Shown: positions 24,901-36,823 of the stretch, piece by piece
Numbering within the stretch: position 1 is the first letter of the stretch
Layout: every line of letters starts with the position of its first letter
Assembly: GCA_022820805.1 (NCBI GenBank)
Contig: JAJEEV010000032.1
Span: 1-46,849 of the forward strand
Direction of reading: 5' to 3'
Length of the DNA stretch: 46,849 nucleotides
Source of the DNA: Acidimicrobiia bacterium
GTDB taxonomy: Bacteria; Actinomycetota; Acidimicrobiia; Acidimicrobiales; Aldehydirespiratoraceae
Position numbers and translations under genes: made by a program
The notes under the pieces: model-generated
Database searches by the model: none
What the model was told of the DNA's origin: nothing
The model's input: only the letters and a program-made list of their open reading frames with translations

Positions 24901-26640
24901 GTGACGGACGACGGCACCACCACAGGACACACGACCCTCCACCGGGTCCCGGCCTCCGGCACGACAGGAGCACTGGCCGGCACCGCCGGCGCCGCTGTCG
25001 GCCTGGGGTTCGGCGAACTCATGGAGGGAGCGTTCGAGTCGATCCCGTCTCTGGTGGTGGCGGTCAGCGAGCTCCTCAGCGACTACACCCCCGGCGACGT
25101 GGTGCGGTTCAGCATCGCCAACTTCGGCGCCAGCCAGAAGACCCTGCTCACCGCCGGGATCATCTTCGTCAGCCTGGCGCTCGGTGGAGCGTTGGGACGC
25201 TCCGCGGCGCGAGGCCGACCGCGGGTCACCCTGGCAGGATTCGCTCTCTTCGGGCTGCTGGGCGGCTGGGCGACGGCCCGCAACCCGATCAGCCCCGCGC
25301 TCGGGTCGTGGATCGTGGGGCTGGTAGCCGCGGTGCTGGCGGCAGGCACCACCCTCCTGCTCGTCCGCCTGGCCGGCAGACGGGCCGTTGTGGCTGTGTC
25401 CGAGCCGGCGGTGGCTGCCGGGGCGCGGCACCCGGAGACTCCGGGCAGGCCGGCAGTGACCGGGACGACCCGGAGGTCCTTCTTCTACGCGGCCGGCGCC
25501 GGCGCGGCCGCTCTGGCCATGGTCGGCCTCGGGAGGAGCCTGCGAGGCCAGTCGGCCGCGGAGCAGTTCCTCGAGTCGAACGCCCTGAGACCGTCCCCCA
25601 CCACCGAGCCGCCGGCCGCGCCCGCATCCACCACCACGACCGAACCTCAGGCGGCCTCCCCTACAACTACATCCACCGTCGCCGCGCAGCCGGCCGGCCC
25701 ATCGGTGCAGGAGCAGCTGGCCGCTCTGGACACGCTCGACGACGACGTGGCCGGCATCTCCTCGTACGTGACCCCCAACGACGGCTTCTACCGGATCGAC
25801 ACCGCGTTCGGCCGGGTGCCGCAGGTCGATCCGGGCGACTGGAAGCTGCGGTTCACCGGGATGGTGGACAATCCCTACGAGATCACCTTCGACGAGATCC
25901 AGGCGATGGACCTCTCCGATCACGTCATCACCCTGTCTTGCGTGTCCAACGAGGTGGGCGGCAACCTGGTGGGCAACGCGGTTTGGACCGGTGTCCCGCT
26001 GTCGGTGCTGCTGGACCGGGCCGGGGTGCAGCCGGGTGCCGACCAGGTGGTGGGACGCTCGGTCGACGACTGGACCGCCGGCTTCCCCACCGATGTCGTC
26101 TACGACGGCCGCAACGCCATACTGGCCATCGGCATGAACGACGAGTTCCTGCCCACCCGCCACGGCTTCCCGGCCCGGCTGGTGGTGGCCGGCCTCTACG
26201 GCTACGTCTCCGCGGTGAAGTGGATCGAGGAGATCAACCTGACCACCTGGGAGGGATTCGACGGCTACTGGGTGCCCCGGGGCTGGTCCAAGGAGGGGCC
26301 GATGAAGACCCAGAGCCGCATCGACGTGCCCGGCGGCCGCGGCCTGGTGGCCGGGCAGGCGACCCCGATCGCGGGCATCGCCTGGGCGCCGACCCGGGGC
26401 ATCGAGCGGGTCGAGGTCAACATCGACGACGAGGGCTGGCTGCCGTGCACGCTGGGAGAGGCCGTGGGCGACGAGAGCTGGGTGCAGTGGCACCGCACCT
26501 GGACCCCCACCGCGGGCCGGCACCGGATCCAGGTGCGGGCCACCGACGGGGACGGCATGACCCAGGGCGAGCGGGAGGTGCCGCCGGCACCCAACGGAGC
26601 CGAGGGCTGGCACACGGTCAGCGTCAACGTCGACGGCTGA
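24901..26640 (+). CDS. Membrane-anchored molybdopterin-dependent oxidoreductase (sulfite-oxidase fold), short-linker paralogue
   Basis: A 579-residue paralogue of the protein at 19921-22071, with the same plan: around four membrane spans (e.g. TLLTAGIIFVSLALGG), the RRSFFYAAGAGAAALAMVG segment, a Thr/Pro/Ala linker of only about 50 residues, then the Moco and dimerisation domains. C347 (HVITLSCVSN) is the probable Mo ligand. GTG at 24901 is chosen because the candidate -10 element at 24857 excludes earlier in-frame starts. Domain sequence is very similar to the paralogue outside the linker. Substrate and electron acceptor are unknown. Confidence 0.88.
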   Translation: MTDDGTTTGHTTLHRVPASGTTGALAGTAGAAVGLGFGELMEGAFESIPSLVVAVSELLSDYTPGDVVRFSIANFGASQKTLLTAGIIFVSLALGGALGRSAARGRPRVTLAGFALFGLLGGWATARNPISPALGSWIVGLVAAVLAAGTTLLLVRLAGRRAVVAVSEPAVAAGARHPETPGRPAVTGTTRRSFFYAAGAGAAALAMVGLGRSLRGQSAAEQFLESNALRPSPTTEPPAAPASTTTTEPQAASPTTTSTVAAQPAGPSVQEQLAALDTLDDDVAGISSYVTPNDGFYRIDTAFGRVPQVDPGDWKLRFTGMVDNPYEITFDEIQAMDLSDHVITLSCVSNEVGGNLVGNAVWTGVPLSVLLDRAGVQPGADQVVGRSVDDWTAGFPTDVVYDGRNAILAIGMNDEFLPTRHGFPARLVVAGLYGYVSAVKWIEEINLTTWEGFDGYWVPRGWSKEGPMKTQSRIDVPGGRGLVAGQATPIAGIAWAPTRGIERVEVNIDDEGWLPCTLGEAVGDESWVQWHRTWTPTAGRHRIQVRATDGDGMTQGEREVPPAPNGAEGWHTVSVNVDG

Positions 26641-26722
26641 ATGCGGGCCGCCGGGAGAGGGCGGACCTGCCCGGTTCCGGCTGCGCTGCAGGCGGGCCCG
26701 AACGTCGGGGCGTCTTAGGGGC

Positions 26723-26854
26723 CACGCGGATAGGTGAGAGTCGGTCGCCGTGCTGCGGTGTCATTCCCGCTCTTGTTCGCTGCGCTCACGGGCCGCTCGG
26801 GCCACGGCCTCGCGCCGTATGAGCGGGATTCGCGTGCCTATACGCTCGGCCTCT
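26723..26854 (+). repeat. Dispersed repeat, copy 4 (long form)
   Basis: Full-length match to 1-133, with 68 identical bases (26757-26824). It occupies most of the 258-bp gap between the Moco gene and the xanthine dehydrogenase gene and ends 15 bp before the latter's candidate -10 element. Confidence 0.9.
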
Positions 26855-26869
26855 GAGGGTGAAGTTGTG

Positions 26870-26875
26870 TATTGT
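26870..26875 (+). promoter_or_regulatory. Candidate -10 element (TATTGT) of the purine-type operon
   Basis: TATTGT in a locally AT-rich stretch, about 23 nt before the ATG at 26899. A GGTGGAGG ribosome-binding site at 26881-26888 lies between. Confidence 0.4.
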
Positions 26876-26898
26876 GCGGGGGTGGAGGCGTTATTGAT

Positions 26899-29567
<2,669 letters not shown>

Positions 29568-29571
<4 letters not shown>

Positions 29572-30653
29572 CCGGCCCCGCCCCGGACCCCGAGACCGGT
29601 GACGCGCCCGCGCCCGGCGCCCCGGACACCCGCACCACGCCCGGGATGGTGTGCGCCCATCACCATCTGTACTCGGCGCTGGCCCGGGGGATGCCCGCGC
29701 CGCCCCGCACCCCGGCAGGTTTCCTGGAGATCCTGGAGCTGGTGTGGTGGCGCCTGGACCGGGCCCTCGACCTGGACATCATCGAGTGGTCGGCCAAGCT
29801 GGGCGCGCTGGAGGCGCTGGAGTCGGGCACGACCGCCATCGTCGACCACCACGAGTCCCCCAACGCGATCGAGGGCTCTCTCGACGTGATCGCGGCGGCC
29901 TGTGCCGAGGTGGGAGTGCGGGTCGACTGCTGCTACGGGGTCACCGACCGGCACGGCCCGGCCGGAGCGGCCGCCGGGCTGGCCGAGAACGATCGCTTCC
30001 TGCGGGCAGGGGGCCGGGGCCACGTGGGGGTCCACGCCGCCTTCACCTGCTCCGACGGCACGCTGGAGGCTGCCGCGGGACTGGCCGCCGATCACCGCAC
30101 CGGTGTTCACATCCACGTCTCGGAGGGGACGGCGGACATCGCCGCCGGGGCCCGCCTGGAGTCGCTGGCCCGCGGTGACTGGCTCCTGATCCACGCCGTT
30201 CACCTCGACCGCGACCTGCCCGGGGTGATCGTCCACAATCCCCGCTCGAACATGAACAACGCGGTGGGCTACTCCCGGCCCGCGGCCCGGCCCAACCCGG
30301 TGGCGCTCGGCACCGACGGGATCGGCGCCGCCATGCTCGACGAGTTCCGGCTGGCCTACGTCTGCCACCGCTCCGACGACGTGACCGCCACCCCCGAGAC
30401 GGCCTGGGGCTGGCTCGAGACCGGATGGAGGCTGTTCCCGGAGGCGCTCGACGACACGGTGACGTGGTCCTATGACCGCATGGACCCATGGTCGCTGGCG
30501 TTCACCACCGGCGTGAGGGCCCTCGACGTCACCGTCGACGGCGAGACCGTGCTGCGCGACGGCCGCCCGACCCGGGTGGACGCCGACGAGGTCAGGGCCA
30601 AAGCCGCCGAAGCAGCCGCCAGACTGTTCGCCAGACTCGAAGAGATGCCCTGA
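29568..30653 (+). CDS. Compact SsnA-like amidohydrolase
   Basis: A 361-residue metal-dependent hydrolase of the amidohydrolase superfamily. Metal ligands are visible as [14 protein letters not shown] (HxH), HIHVSEG, IHAVHLD and the Asp of [18 protein letters not shown] and the following [16 protein letters not shown] resemble SsnA. The usual N-terminal beta-sandwich strands are absent (the protein reaches the HxH within about 36 residues), and the C-terminal ADLVV-type segment is also shortened. The GTG overlaps the XDH stop (GTGA), so the two are coupled. Substrate is likely a ring-amine purine or similar, by inference. Confidence 0.82.
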
Positions 30654-30702
30654 CCAAGACCGGCCCCGAGCACGGCCGGCCGACCGGCACGAGGAGGAAA
30701 AC

Positions 30703-31725
30703 ATGACCCAGCCCGCAGCCCTCTACATCCAGGACGCCCACACCCTCGCGGAGTCGATGGAACTCTCGCAGTATGCGGAGTCCAAGGGCTTCGACGCGGT
30801 GTGGCAGGCCGATTCCCGGCTGGTGCGCGACGCGGTGGTGCCGATGGCTGCCATCGCCGCGGTCACCTCCACCATCAAGGTCGGCAGCGGCGTGGTGGAC
30901 TGCTGGACCCGGAACCCGGCCCGGCTGGCCTCGACGTTCTCCACCCTCGACGACCTGGCCCCGGGTCGCATCCTGCTGGGCATAGGCGCGTGGTGGGAGC
31001 CGCTGGCGTCGAAGGTGGGCGTGCAGAGGGTGCGTCCCCTCAAGGCGATGCGAGAGATCGTGGAGGCCTGCCGCGGCCTCCTGAACGACCAGACCGTCAC
31101 CTACCAGGGCGAGTTCGTCCAGTTCGACGGGGTGGAGCTCGACTACGTCCAGCAGGAGCGCCGGCCCAAGGACGTGCCCATCTACATCGGCGCGACCGGG
31201 AACAAGATGATGGCCCTCACCGGGGAGATCGCCGACGGCGTGGTGTTCAACTACCTGGTGTCGCCCCAGTACAACGCGCAGGCCATGGAGCATCTGGCCG
31301 AGGGCGCCGCCCGGGTGGGCCGCACCGTCGACGACCTCGACCGGCCCCAGCTCATCGTCTGCTCGATGGCCACCGGCGACTCCGAGGCCGAGCGGACCGA
31401 GGCGCTCGACGGTGGGCGCATGCTGATCACCCAGTACCTGGGCCAGCAGCCCCACATCATGAAGGCCTCGGGCGTGTCGCAGTCGCTGCTCGACGAGGTC
31501 GGCTCGGTGCTGACCTGGCCGGCCACCCTCGAACAGGTCAAGGAAGCCTCGAAGCTGGTGCCCGACGACGTGGTGCAGCTGCTCTGCGCGGCCGGCACCG
31601 CGGACGAGTGCCGGGCCAAGGTGCGCCACTACATCGACAACGGCTGCACCACCCCGATCCTGTACCCGCTCGGGCCGGACGCCAAGGGGATGATCGACGC
31701 CTTCGCCGACTGGGACGGCACCTGA
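30703..31725 (+). CDS. LLM-class (luciferase-like) flavin or F420-dependent oxidoreductase
   Basis: A 340-residue bacterial-luciferase-like protein of the F420-dependent N5,N10-methylene-tetrahydromethanopterin reductase type: [13 protein letters not shown], the [18 protein letters not shown] segment with [11 protein letters not shown], and [18 protein letters not shown]. It has a strong GAGGAGG ribosome-binding site. F420 rather than FMN is inferred from the family and the phylum. Its position in the purine-type operon suggests an electron-transfer or ring-processing role, but nothing in the sequence sets it. Confidence 0.88.
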   Translation: MTQPAALYIQDAHTLAESMELSQYAESKGFDAVWQADSRLVRDAVVPMAAIAAVTSTIKVGSGVVDCWTRNPARLASTFSTLDDLAPGRILLGIGAWWEPLASKVGVQRVRPLKAMREIVEACRGLLNDQTVTYQGEFVQFDGVELDYVQQERRPKDVPIYIGATGNKMMALTGEIADGVVFNYLVSPQYNAQAMEHLAEGAARVGRTVDDLDRPQLIVCSMATGDSEAERTEALDGGRMLITQYLGQQPHIMKASGVSQSLLDEVGSVLTWPATLEQVKEASKLVPDDVVQLLCAAGTADECRAKVRHYIDNGCTTPILYPLGPDAKGMIDAFADWDGT

Positions 31726-31770
31726 CCGATCCTCGAGTCCGCGTGCCGAGCATGTCGAACTGCTGACACC

Positions 31771-33147
31771 GTGGCCGACCTGCTCGTCCGCAATGCCCGG
31801 CTGGTGGCGGCCATGGACACGCCGCGCACCGAGATCGCGGGCGGCTGGGTGGCGGTCACCGACGGGCTGGTGTCGGGTGTGGGCCCGTCCGGCACGGAGC
31901 CCGCGGGCGCGGCCCGCACCGTCGACGCCGCCGACTGCCTGGTGACGCCCGGCCTCATCAACACCCACCACCACCTCTACCAGAACCTCACCCGGGCCTT
32001 CCGCCCCGCCCTCGACGGCAACCTGTTCGACTGGCTGCGGGCCCTGTACCCGCTGTGGGCCCGCCTCGACGAGGAGGCCGCCCACGTCTCGGCCTGGGTG
32101 GGGCTGGCCGAGCTGGCCCTCAGCGGTTGCACGACCAGCACCGACCACCTCTACGTCCACCCGGCCGGCGGCGGCGACCTGATCTCGGCCGAGATCGCCG
32201 CGGCCACCGACCTGGGGATGCGGTTCCACCCGACCCGGGGGTCGATGTCGCTGAGCGAGAAGGACGGGGGCCTGCCCCCCGACTCCACCGTGCAGACCGA
32301 AGACGTGATCCTGTCGGAGTCCGAGCGGCTGGTGGCCGCCCATCACGACCCGTCACCGGCTGCGATGGTGCGCATCGCGCTGGCGCCGTGCTCGCCCTTC
32401 TCAGTGTCCACCGAGCTGATGACGGCCACCGCCGAGCTGGCCGAGCGACTCGACGTGCGGTTGCACACCCACCTGGCCGAGGACATCGGCGAGGACGACT
32501 TCTGCCTGGAGATGTTCGGGATGCGGCCGGTGGACTACTTCGAGCACTGCGGGTGGGGCACCGACCGGTCCTGGATCGCCCACTGCGTGCAGCCCGACCC
32601 GGCCGAGATCGTCAGGCTGGGTCGGTGGGGAACCGGCGTGGCCCACTGCCCGAGCTCGAACATGATCCTGGGCGCCGGCCTGGCCCCGGTTCGGGAACTG
32701 CGAGCCGCGGGCGTGCCGGTGGGCCTGGGCGTCGACGGCTCGGCGTCGGCCGACTCCGGGTCGATGTGGACCGAGGCCCGCAACGCCATGTTGATAGCCC
32801 GGCTGCGAGACGGCCAGGCCGGCCGGGACGGGCTGTTCACCGCCCGCGAGGCGCTGGAGATGGCTACCAGGGGCGGGGCCGCCTGCCTCGGTCGAGTCGG
32901 CGAGATCGGCGAGCTGACGGTGGGCGCCTGCGGGGACATCGCGGTATGGCCCCTCGACGGGATCTCCTTCGCCGGGGCCTGGTCGGACCCGATCGAGGCG
33001 TTGCTGCGCTGCGGCCCGGTGTCGGCGCGCCACACCGTCGTCGCCGGTCGCCTTGTGGTGGAGGACGGCGAGCTGAGAGCCTCAGGCACCGAGCAGATGC
33101 TGCGCGACCACCGCCGCATCGCCGTCGCGATGCAATCCATCCGCTGA
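31771..33147 (+). CDS. 8-oxoguanine deaminase-like amidohydrolase
   Basis: A 458-residue amidohydrolase with full N- and C-terminal beta-sandwich parts. Motifs: NTHHHLYQNLTRAFRP (the HxH and substrate loop typical of 8-oxoguanine deaminases), VRLHTHLAED, SWIAHCVQPDP, GVAHCPSSNMILG and GLGVDGSASADSG (metal Asp), ending with GACGDIAVWPLDG. It would convert 8-oxoguanine to uric acid or deaminate a related purine. The GTG start at 31771 has no clear ribosome-binding site. It is the last gene before the structured gap. Confidence 0.88.
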   Translation: MADLLVRNARLVAAMDTPRTEIAGGWVAVTDGLVSGVGPSGTEPAGAARTVDAADCLVTPGLINTHHHLYQNLTRAFRPALDGNLFDWLRALYPLWARLDEEAAHVSAWVGLAELALSGCTTSTDHLYVHPAGGGDLISAEIAAATDLGMRFHPTRGSMSLSEKDGGLPPDSTVQTEDVILSESERLVAAHHDPSPAAMVRIALAPCSPFSVSTELMTATAELAERLDVRLHTHLAEDIGEDDFCLEMFGMRPVDYFEHCGWGTDRSWIAHCVQPDPAEIVRLGRWGTGVAHCPSSNMILGAGLAPVRELRAAGVPVGLGVDGSASADSGSMWTEARNAMLIARLRDGQAGRDGLFTAREALEMATRGGAACLGRVGEIGELTVGACGDIAVWPLDGISFAGAWSDPIEALLRCGPVSARHTVVAGRLVVEDGELRASGTEQMLRDHRRIAVAMQSIR

Positions 33148-33435
33148 CAGCCTTTAAACAACATGAAATGATGTTGAATAACAGAAGGCTGATAGAGTGT
33201 GGCAGAGGGCGGCTCCGGTGCCACGAATACGTGCTCTGCCAATGCCGGAGCCGCCCTCACTACCGGTGACCACCATACCCGTGCAGCCGGGCAGCCGCAA
33301 CAATTCTGTGTGAAGATGCACAGTCTCGTGATAAATGACACCTGCACCCGGACCGGGTACGCGGGAATCCCACCACAGGCCGGCGCGACCTAGTAGTACT
33401 ACGGCACCTACCCCGAACGAGGAGGACCGGCGGGC
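33148..33435 (+). ncRNA. Structured leader / RNA candidate upstream of the phosphoribosyltransferase
   Basis: A 288-bp gap with unusual composition and dense inverted repeats. An AT-rich compound hairpin covers 33148-33191: CAGCCTT/AAGGCTG outside, CAACAT/ATGTTG inside. Then come mutually exclusive pairings: GTGGCA (33199-33204) with TGCCAC (33219-33224); GGCAGAG (33201-33207) with CTCTGCC (33234-33240); and a 14-bp perfect stem GAGGGCGGCTCCGG (33205-33218) with CCGGAGCCGCCCTC (33245-33258). A CACG-AATA-CGTG mini-hairpin lies inside. A further small hairpin (CTGTGT/GCACAG) follows near 33305. The 64-codon frame here is not convincing. This could be a riboswitch, an attenuator or a repressor-binding region. 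Confidence 0.5.
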
Positions 33436-33948
33436 GTGAGCGACAACCCGGCACGCGAGGAGATGGACTGGATGCTCTACGGGCAGGGTGTTCGCGAGCT
33501 GGCCCACATGGTCGCCGGCGACGGGTACCGGCCCGACATGATCCTGGCCATCGCCCGCGGCGGGCTGTTCTGCGCGGGCTCCCTCGGCTACGCGCTGTCG
33601 GTCAAGAACGTGTACGTCATGAACTGCGAGTACTACACCGGTGTGGGCGAGCGCTTGGAGGTGCCGGTGGTGCTGCCGCCCCAGCTCGACCTGGTCGACC
33701 ACCGCCGGTCCAAGGTCCTGATCGCCGACGATGTGGCCGACACCGGCCACACCCTCAAGCTCGTGCACGACTACTGCCTCGGCGAGGTCGCCGAGGTGCG
33801 CTCGGCGGTGCTGTACGAGAAGTCGCACTCGCTGGTGAAGTGCGACTACGTGTGGAGGCGCACCGACCGCTGGATCAACTTCCCGTGGTCCACCCTCCCG
33901 CCGGTGGTCGACCTCGACGAGGCCGGCTTCAAGGTCCTCGACGCCTGA
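33436..33948 (+). CDS. Purine-type phosphoribosyltransferase
   Basis: A 170-residue type I phosphoribosyltransferase. The PRPP loop is VLIADDVADTGHTL, and MILAIARGGLFCAG is the PPi loop, as in xanthine/guanine phosphoribosyltransferases; WINFPWSTLP near the end also fits that group. It transfers ribose-5-phosphate from PRPP to a base to give a nucleotide. A GAGGAGGA ribosome-binding site precedes the GTG. It lies downstream of a structured leader and of the purine-oxidation genes, so a base-salvage role is likely. The exact base is not known. Confidence 0.88.
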   Translation: MSDNPAREEMDWMLYGQGVRELAHMVAGDGYRPDMILAIARGGLFCAGSLGYALSVKNVYVMNCEYYTGVGERLEVPVVLPPQLDLVDHRRSKVLIADDVADTGHTLKLVHDYCLGEVAEVRSAVLYEKSHSLVKCDYVWRRTDRWINFPWSTLPPVVDLDEAGFKVLDA

Positions 33949-33954
33949 GCGCCC

Positions 33955-34773
33955 ATGCCCGCCGGCGGCGAAGGACCGGACCCGGGGTCCGAGCCGGCGG
34001 CGCCTGAAGCCGGTGTCGATCCGGCTCTGGTGGACAGGACGGTCACGCACCTGGCCGGGATCGACGACGCCTCCCTGCGGAGCCGGGCGATGTCCATTCC
34101 CGGGATCTCGGGATCACTCGACGCCCGCATCCTGTCGACCGACCTGCGGGGGTCGAGCACCCGGCTGGTGCGCCTGCACAGGGGCTGGGCGTCAGAGGCG
34201 TCCGGCGCGTTCACCGCAGAGGTAGAGCTGTTCGTGTTCCGGGGCGCGCTGCAGGTCGGCGACCACGTCCTGGAGACCGGCGATTACGTCCACGTCCCGC
34301 AGAACCGGGTGGTTCCCGGGCTGCGCGTCGCCGACGACGGGGCGGCCCTGCTGATGACGTCGGCCCCGGTGCGATTCGACCAGAACTTCTCGGGCAGGCC
34401 CGCCGATCTGGAGCCCGGCCGAGCCTCAGATCAGGACTGGGTGCCGGTGCCGCAGATGCCGGGCAGGTTCGTGAAGCACCTGGGGCGGGGCCCCGTCGGC
34501 GACGTCTGGCTCGGCGGCGCCCACCAGTGGGACCACACGGACGGCGGATGGCACTGCCATCCCCACCACGAGGAGTGCTTCGTCATCGACGGCGAGATCA
34601 CCCTCCGGGAACGGCACGACGACCCGGACGCCTTGCTCGCCGCCGGACCGGGCACCTACTTCTTCCGCCCCGCCGGTGTGCTGCACGGCGGGCCGGGATC
34701 CCGCTGCGAGGGCACCGCGCTCGCGTTCCACCGCGCCTTCGGAGACCTGAGCACCGGCTGGGACGCCGCCTAG
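33955..34773 (+). CDS. Bicupin domain protein
   Basis: A 272-residue protein with two cupin barrels. The first (about residues 55-140) has degenerate metal ligands; the second has a His-rich motif WHCHPHHEECFVIDGE and a later ribbon ending in PAGVLHGGPG, which together supply three or more metal-binding residues. No signal peptide. The start lies 6 bp after the phosphoribosyltransferase stop, so it is in the same transcript. Function is unknown; it converges with the E1 fusion gene (28 bp gap). Confidence 0.8.
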   Translation: MPAGGEGPDPGSEPAAPEAGVDPALVDRTVTHLAGIDDASLRSRAMSIPGISGSLDARILSTDLRGSSTRLVRLHRGWASEASGAFTAEVELFVFRGALQVGDHVLETGDYVHVPQNRVVPGLRVADDGAALLMTSAPVRFDQNFSGRPADLEPGRASDQDWVPVPQMPGRFVKHLGRGPVGDVWLGGAHQWDHTDGGWHCHPHHEECFVIDGEITLRERHDDPDALLAAGPGTYFFRPAGVLHGGPGSRCEGTALAFHRAFGDLSTGWDAA

Positions 34774-34801
34774 ACCGAAGGCGCCTGACCGGCGCACGTG
34801 C

Positions 34802-36823
34802 TCAGGCCAGGACGGAGTGCACCGCGGCAGCCACCTCGGCGGGGCCCGGCACCACCGCAGCCTCCAGCGGCGGGCTGAACGGGATCGGCGCGGAAGCGGC
34901 CCCGACCCTCGCCACCGGCGCCTCCAACTCCCCGAACAGTTCAGCGTGCAACTGGGCGGCCAGCTCAGCGCCGAGGCCGCCGAAGCGCCAGGCCTCGTGG
35001 GCAACCACCGCCCGGCGGGTGCGCGACACCGACTCCAGCACCGTCTCGAAGTCGAGCGGCACCAGCGACCGCAGGTCGATCACCTCGACATCCACGCCCT
35101 CGGAGGCCAGCTCCTCAGCAGCGGCCAGGGCATTCAGAGCCATCGCCGAATAGGACACCACGGTCACGTCGGCGCCCGGCCGGGCCACCGCGGCGGAGCC
35201 CAGCGGCACCCGATGGTCGCCGGTGGGGACGGGACCGCGCTGCGCGGTGATCTTCTTGTGCTCCAGGTAGATGACCGGGTCGGGGTCGTCGATGGCGGTG
35301 CGCAGCAGCCCCTTGGCGTCGGCCGGGTTCGACGGCGCGACCACCTTGAGGCCCGGCAGGTGGGTGAACAGCCCCTCGAGACTCGAGGAGTGCTGCCCGG
35401 CCGAGGATCGCAGCACGCCGTCGGACGCTCGCAGAACCATCGGCACCGACACCTGGCCCCCGAACATGTAACGGAACTTCGCCGCCTGGTTGACGATCTC
35501 GTCCATGGCGCCCAGCGTGAACTCGACGAAGCTCATCGACGCCACCGGGCGCAGACCGGCGGTGGCCGCCCCCACCGCGACGGCCACGATGATCGCCTCC
35601 GAGATGGGCATGTCCACCACCCGGCTCGGCCCGAACTCGTCCACCAGGCCGCGGAACTGGCCGAAGTTTCCGCCCCACGAGATGTCCTCGCCCAGCGTGA
35701 ACACGCTGGCGTCGGAGCGCATGGCCCTTGCCATGGCATCGACGGTGGCCTGGCCGAAGGTCATGCGGCGGGTCTCGGGGGCCTCACCGCGACCGTCGGA
35801 GCCGACCTCGGCGCCGGCGCGGACCGGCGGGGATCGAACCGGCGTGAACACATCCTCGAGCGCGGAGTCGGGCTCGGGCAGGTCGGCAGCCTCGGCCCGC
35901 TGCTCGGCCTCGTCGACCACGCCGGCGGCGTGCTCCCACACCGCGGCGCGCTCGCCCTCCTCGAGCCAGCCTCGCTCGGCCAGCACCGCCTCCCAGCGCC
36001 GTATGGGGTCGCGGGCGCGGTGCTCGTCTACCTCGGAGGCGTCGCGATACACCTCGGCGTCACCCACATAATGGCCGCCGAACCGGTACGTCTCCATGTT
36101 GAGCAGCGTCGGCCCGGAGCCGGCCCGGGCCCGGTCGACGGCCCGGGCCGCCGCGGCCGCCACCGCGCCCACATCGTTGCCGTCCACGGTCTCGCCGGCC
36201 ATGGCGTAGGCGCCGGCTCTCACGGCGAGGTCGTCCACCGCGGTGGTGCGCTGCCGGGCCGTGAACTGCGCGTACTGGTTGTTCTCGCACGCGAAGACCA
36301 CGCCGAGCCGGTGCACCGAAGCGAAGTTGAGGGCCTCGTGGAACGTGCCCTTGTTGATCCCGCCGTCGCCGAAGAAGCACACCGCCACCTGGCCGCTCTC
36401 CCGGTAGCGGGCTGATAGCGCCGCCCCGGTCGCGATCCCGAACCCGCCGCCGACGATGCCGTTGGCGCCCAGCATCCCGAGCGAGAAGTCGGCGACGTGC
36501 ATCGAGCCGCCCCTCCCCCGGCAGGCGCCGTCGGCCCGCCCGTACAGCTCGGCCATCAGCGCGGCCGGGGCCATTCCCTTGGCCAGCGCGTGCCCGTGGC
36601 CGCGGTGTGTCGAGGTGATGTAGTCGTCGGGCCGCAGATGCGAGCACACGCCGGCCGCGATGGCCTCCTGCCCCAGGTAGGTGTGCACGAACCCGGGGAG
36701 CTTGCCGGCGGAGAACAACTCCTCGACCCGGCTCTCGAACACCCGGATCATCACCATGGTCCGGTGCAGGGCCAGAGCCTCGGACCGCTCGACGGCCCCA
36801 GTGTCCGACGGTGGACCGGTCAC
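34802..36823 (-). CDS. Fused E1 alpha-beta 2-oxoacid dehydrogenase component
   Basis: A 673-residue fusion. Residues about 12-330 are the alpha part (YLGQEAIAAGVCSHLRP, GDGGINKGTFHEALN, CENNQYAQFT); residues about 350-673 are the beta part (FTLGEDISWGGNFGQFRG, AGQHSSSLEG, DPDPVIYLEHKK, DLRSLVPLDFETVL). A Pro/Ala/Glu-rich linker joins them. ThDP motifs and the catalytic His region are intact. The GTG at 36823 overlaps the stop of the SDR gene (GTGA). No E2 or E3 gene is in view; a separate lipoyl domain lies two genes upstream. It should decarboxylate a 2-oxoacid, acetoin or a similar compound. Confidence 0.9.
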   Translation of the reverse strand: MTGPPSDTGAVERSEALALHRTMVMIRVFESRVEELFSAGKLPGFVHTYLGQEAIAAGVCSHLRPDDYITSTHRGHGHALAKGMAPAALMAELYGRADGACRGRGGSMHVADFSLGMLGANGIVGGGFGIATGAALSARYRESGQVAVCFFGDGGINKGTFHEALNFASVHRLGVVFACENNQYAQFTARQRTTAVDDLAVRAGAYAMAGETVDGNDVGAVAAAAARAVDRARAGSGPTLLNMETYRFGGHYVGDAEVYRDASEVDEHRARDPIRRWEAVLAERGWLEEGERAAVWEHAAGVVDEAEQRAEAADLPEPDSALEDVFTPVRSPPVRAGAEVGSDGRGEAPETRRMTFGQATVDAMARAMRSDASVFTLGEDISWGGNFGQFRGLVDEFGPSRVVDMPISEAIIVAVAVGAATAGLRPVASMSFVEFTLGAMDEIVNQAAKFRYMFGGQVSVPMVLRASDGVLRSSAGQHSSSLEGLFTHLPGLKVVAPSNPADAKGLLRTAIDDPDPVIYLEHKKITAQRGPVPTGDHRVPLGSAAVARPGADVTVVSYSAMALNALAAAEELASEGVDVEVIDLRSLVPLDFETVLESVSRTRRAVVAHEAWRFGGLGAELAAQLHAELFGELEAPVARVGAASAPIPFSPPLEAAVVPGPAEVAAAVHSVLA

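Noticed and set aside
33199..33393. 64-codon plus-strand frame in the structured gap
   Set aside because: It overlaps the strong inverted repeats, lacks a ribosome-binding site and shows no domain.
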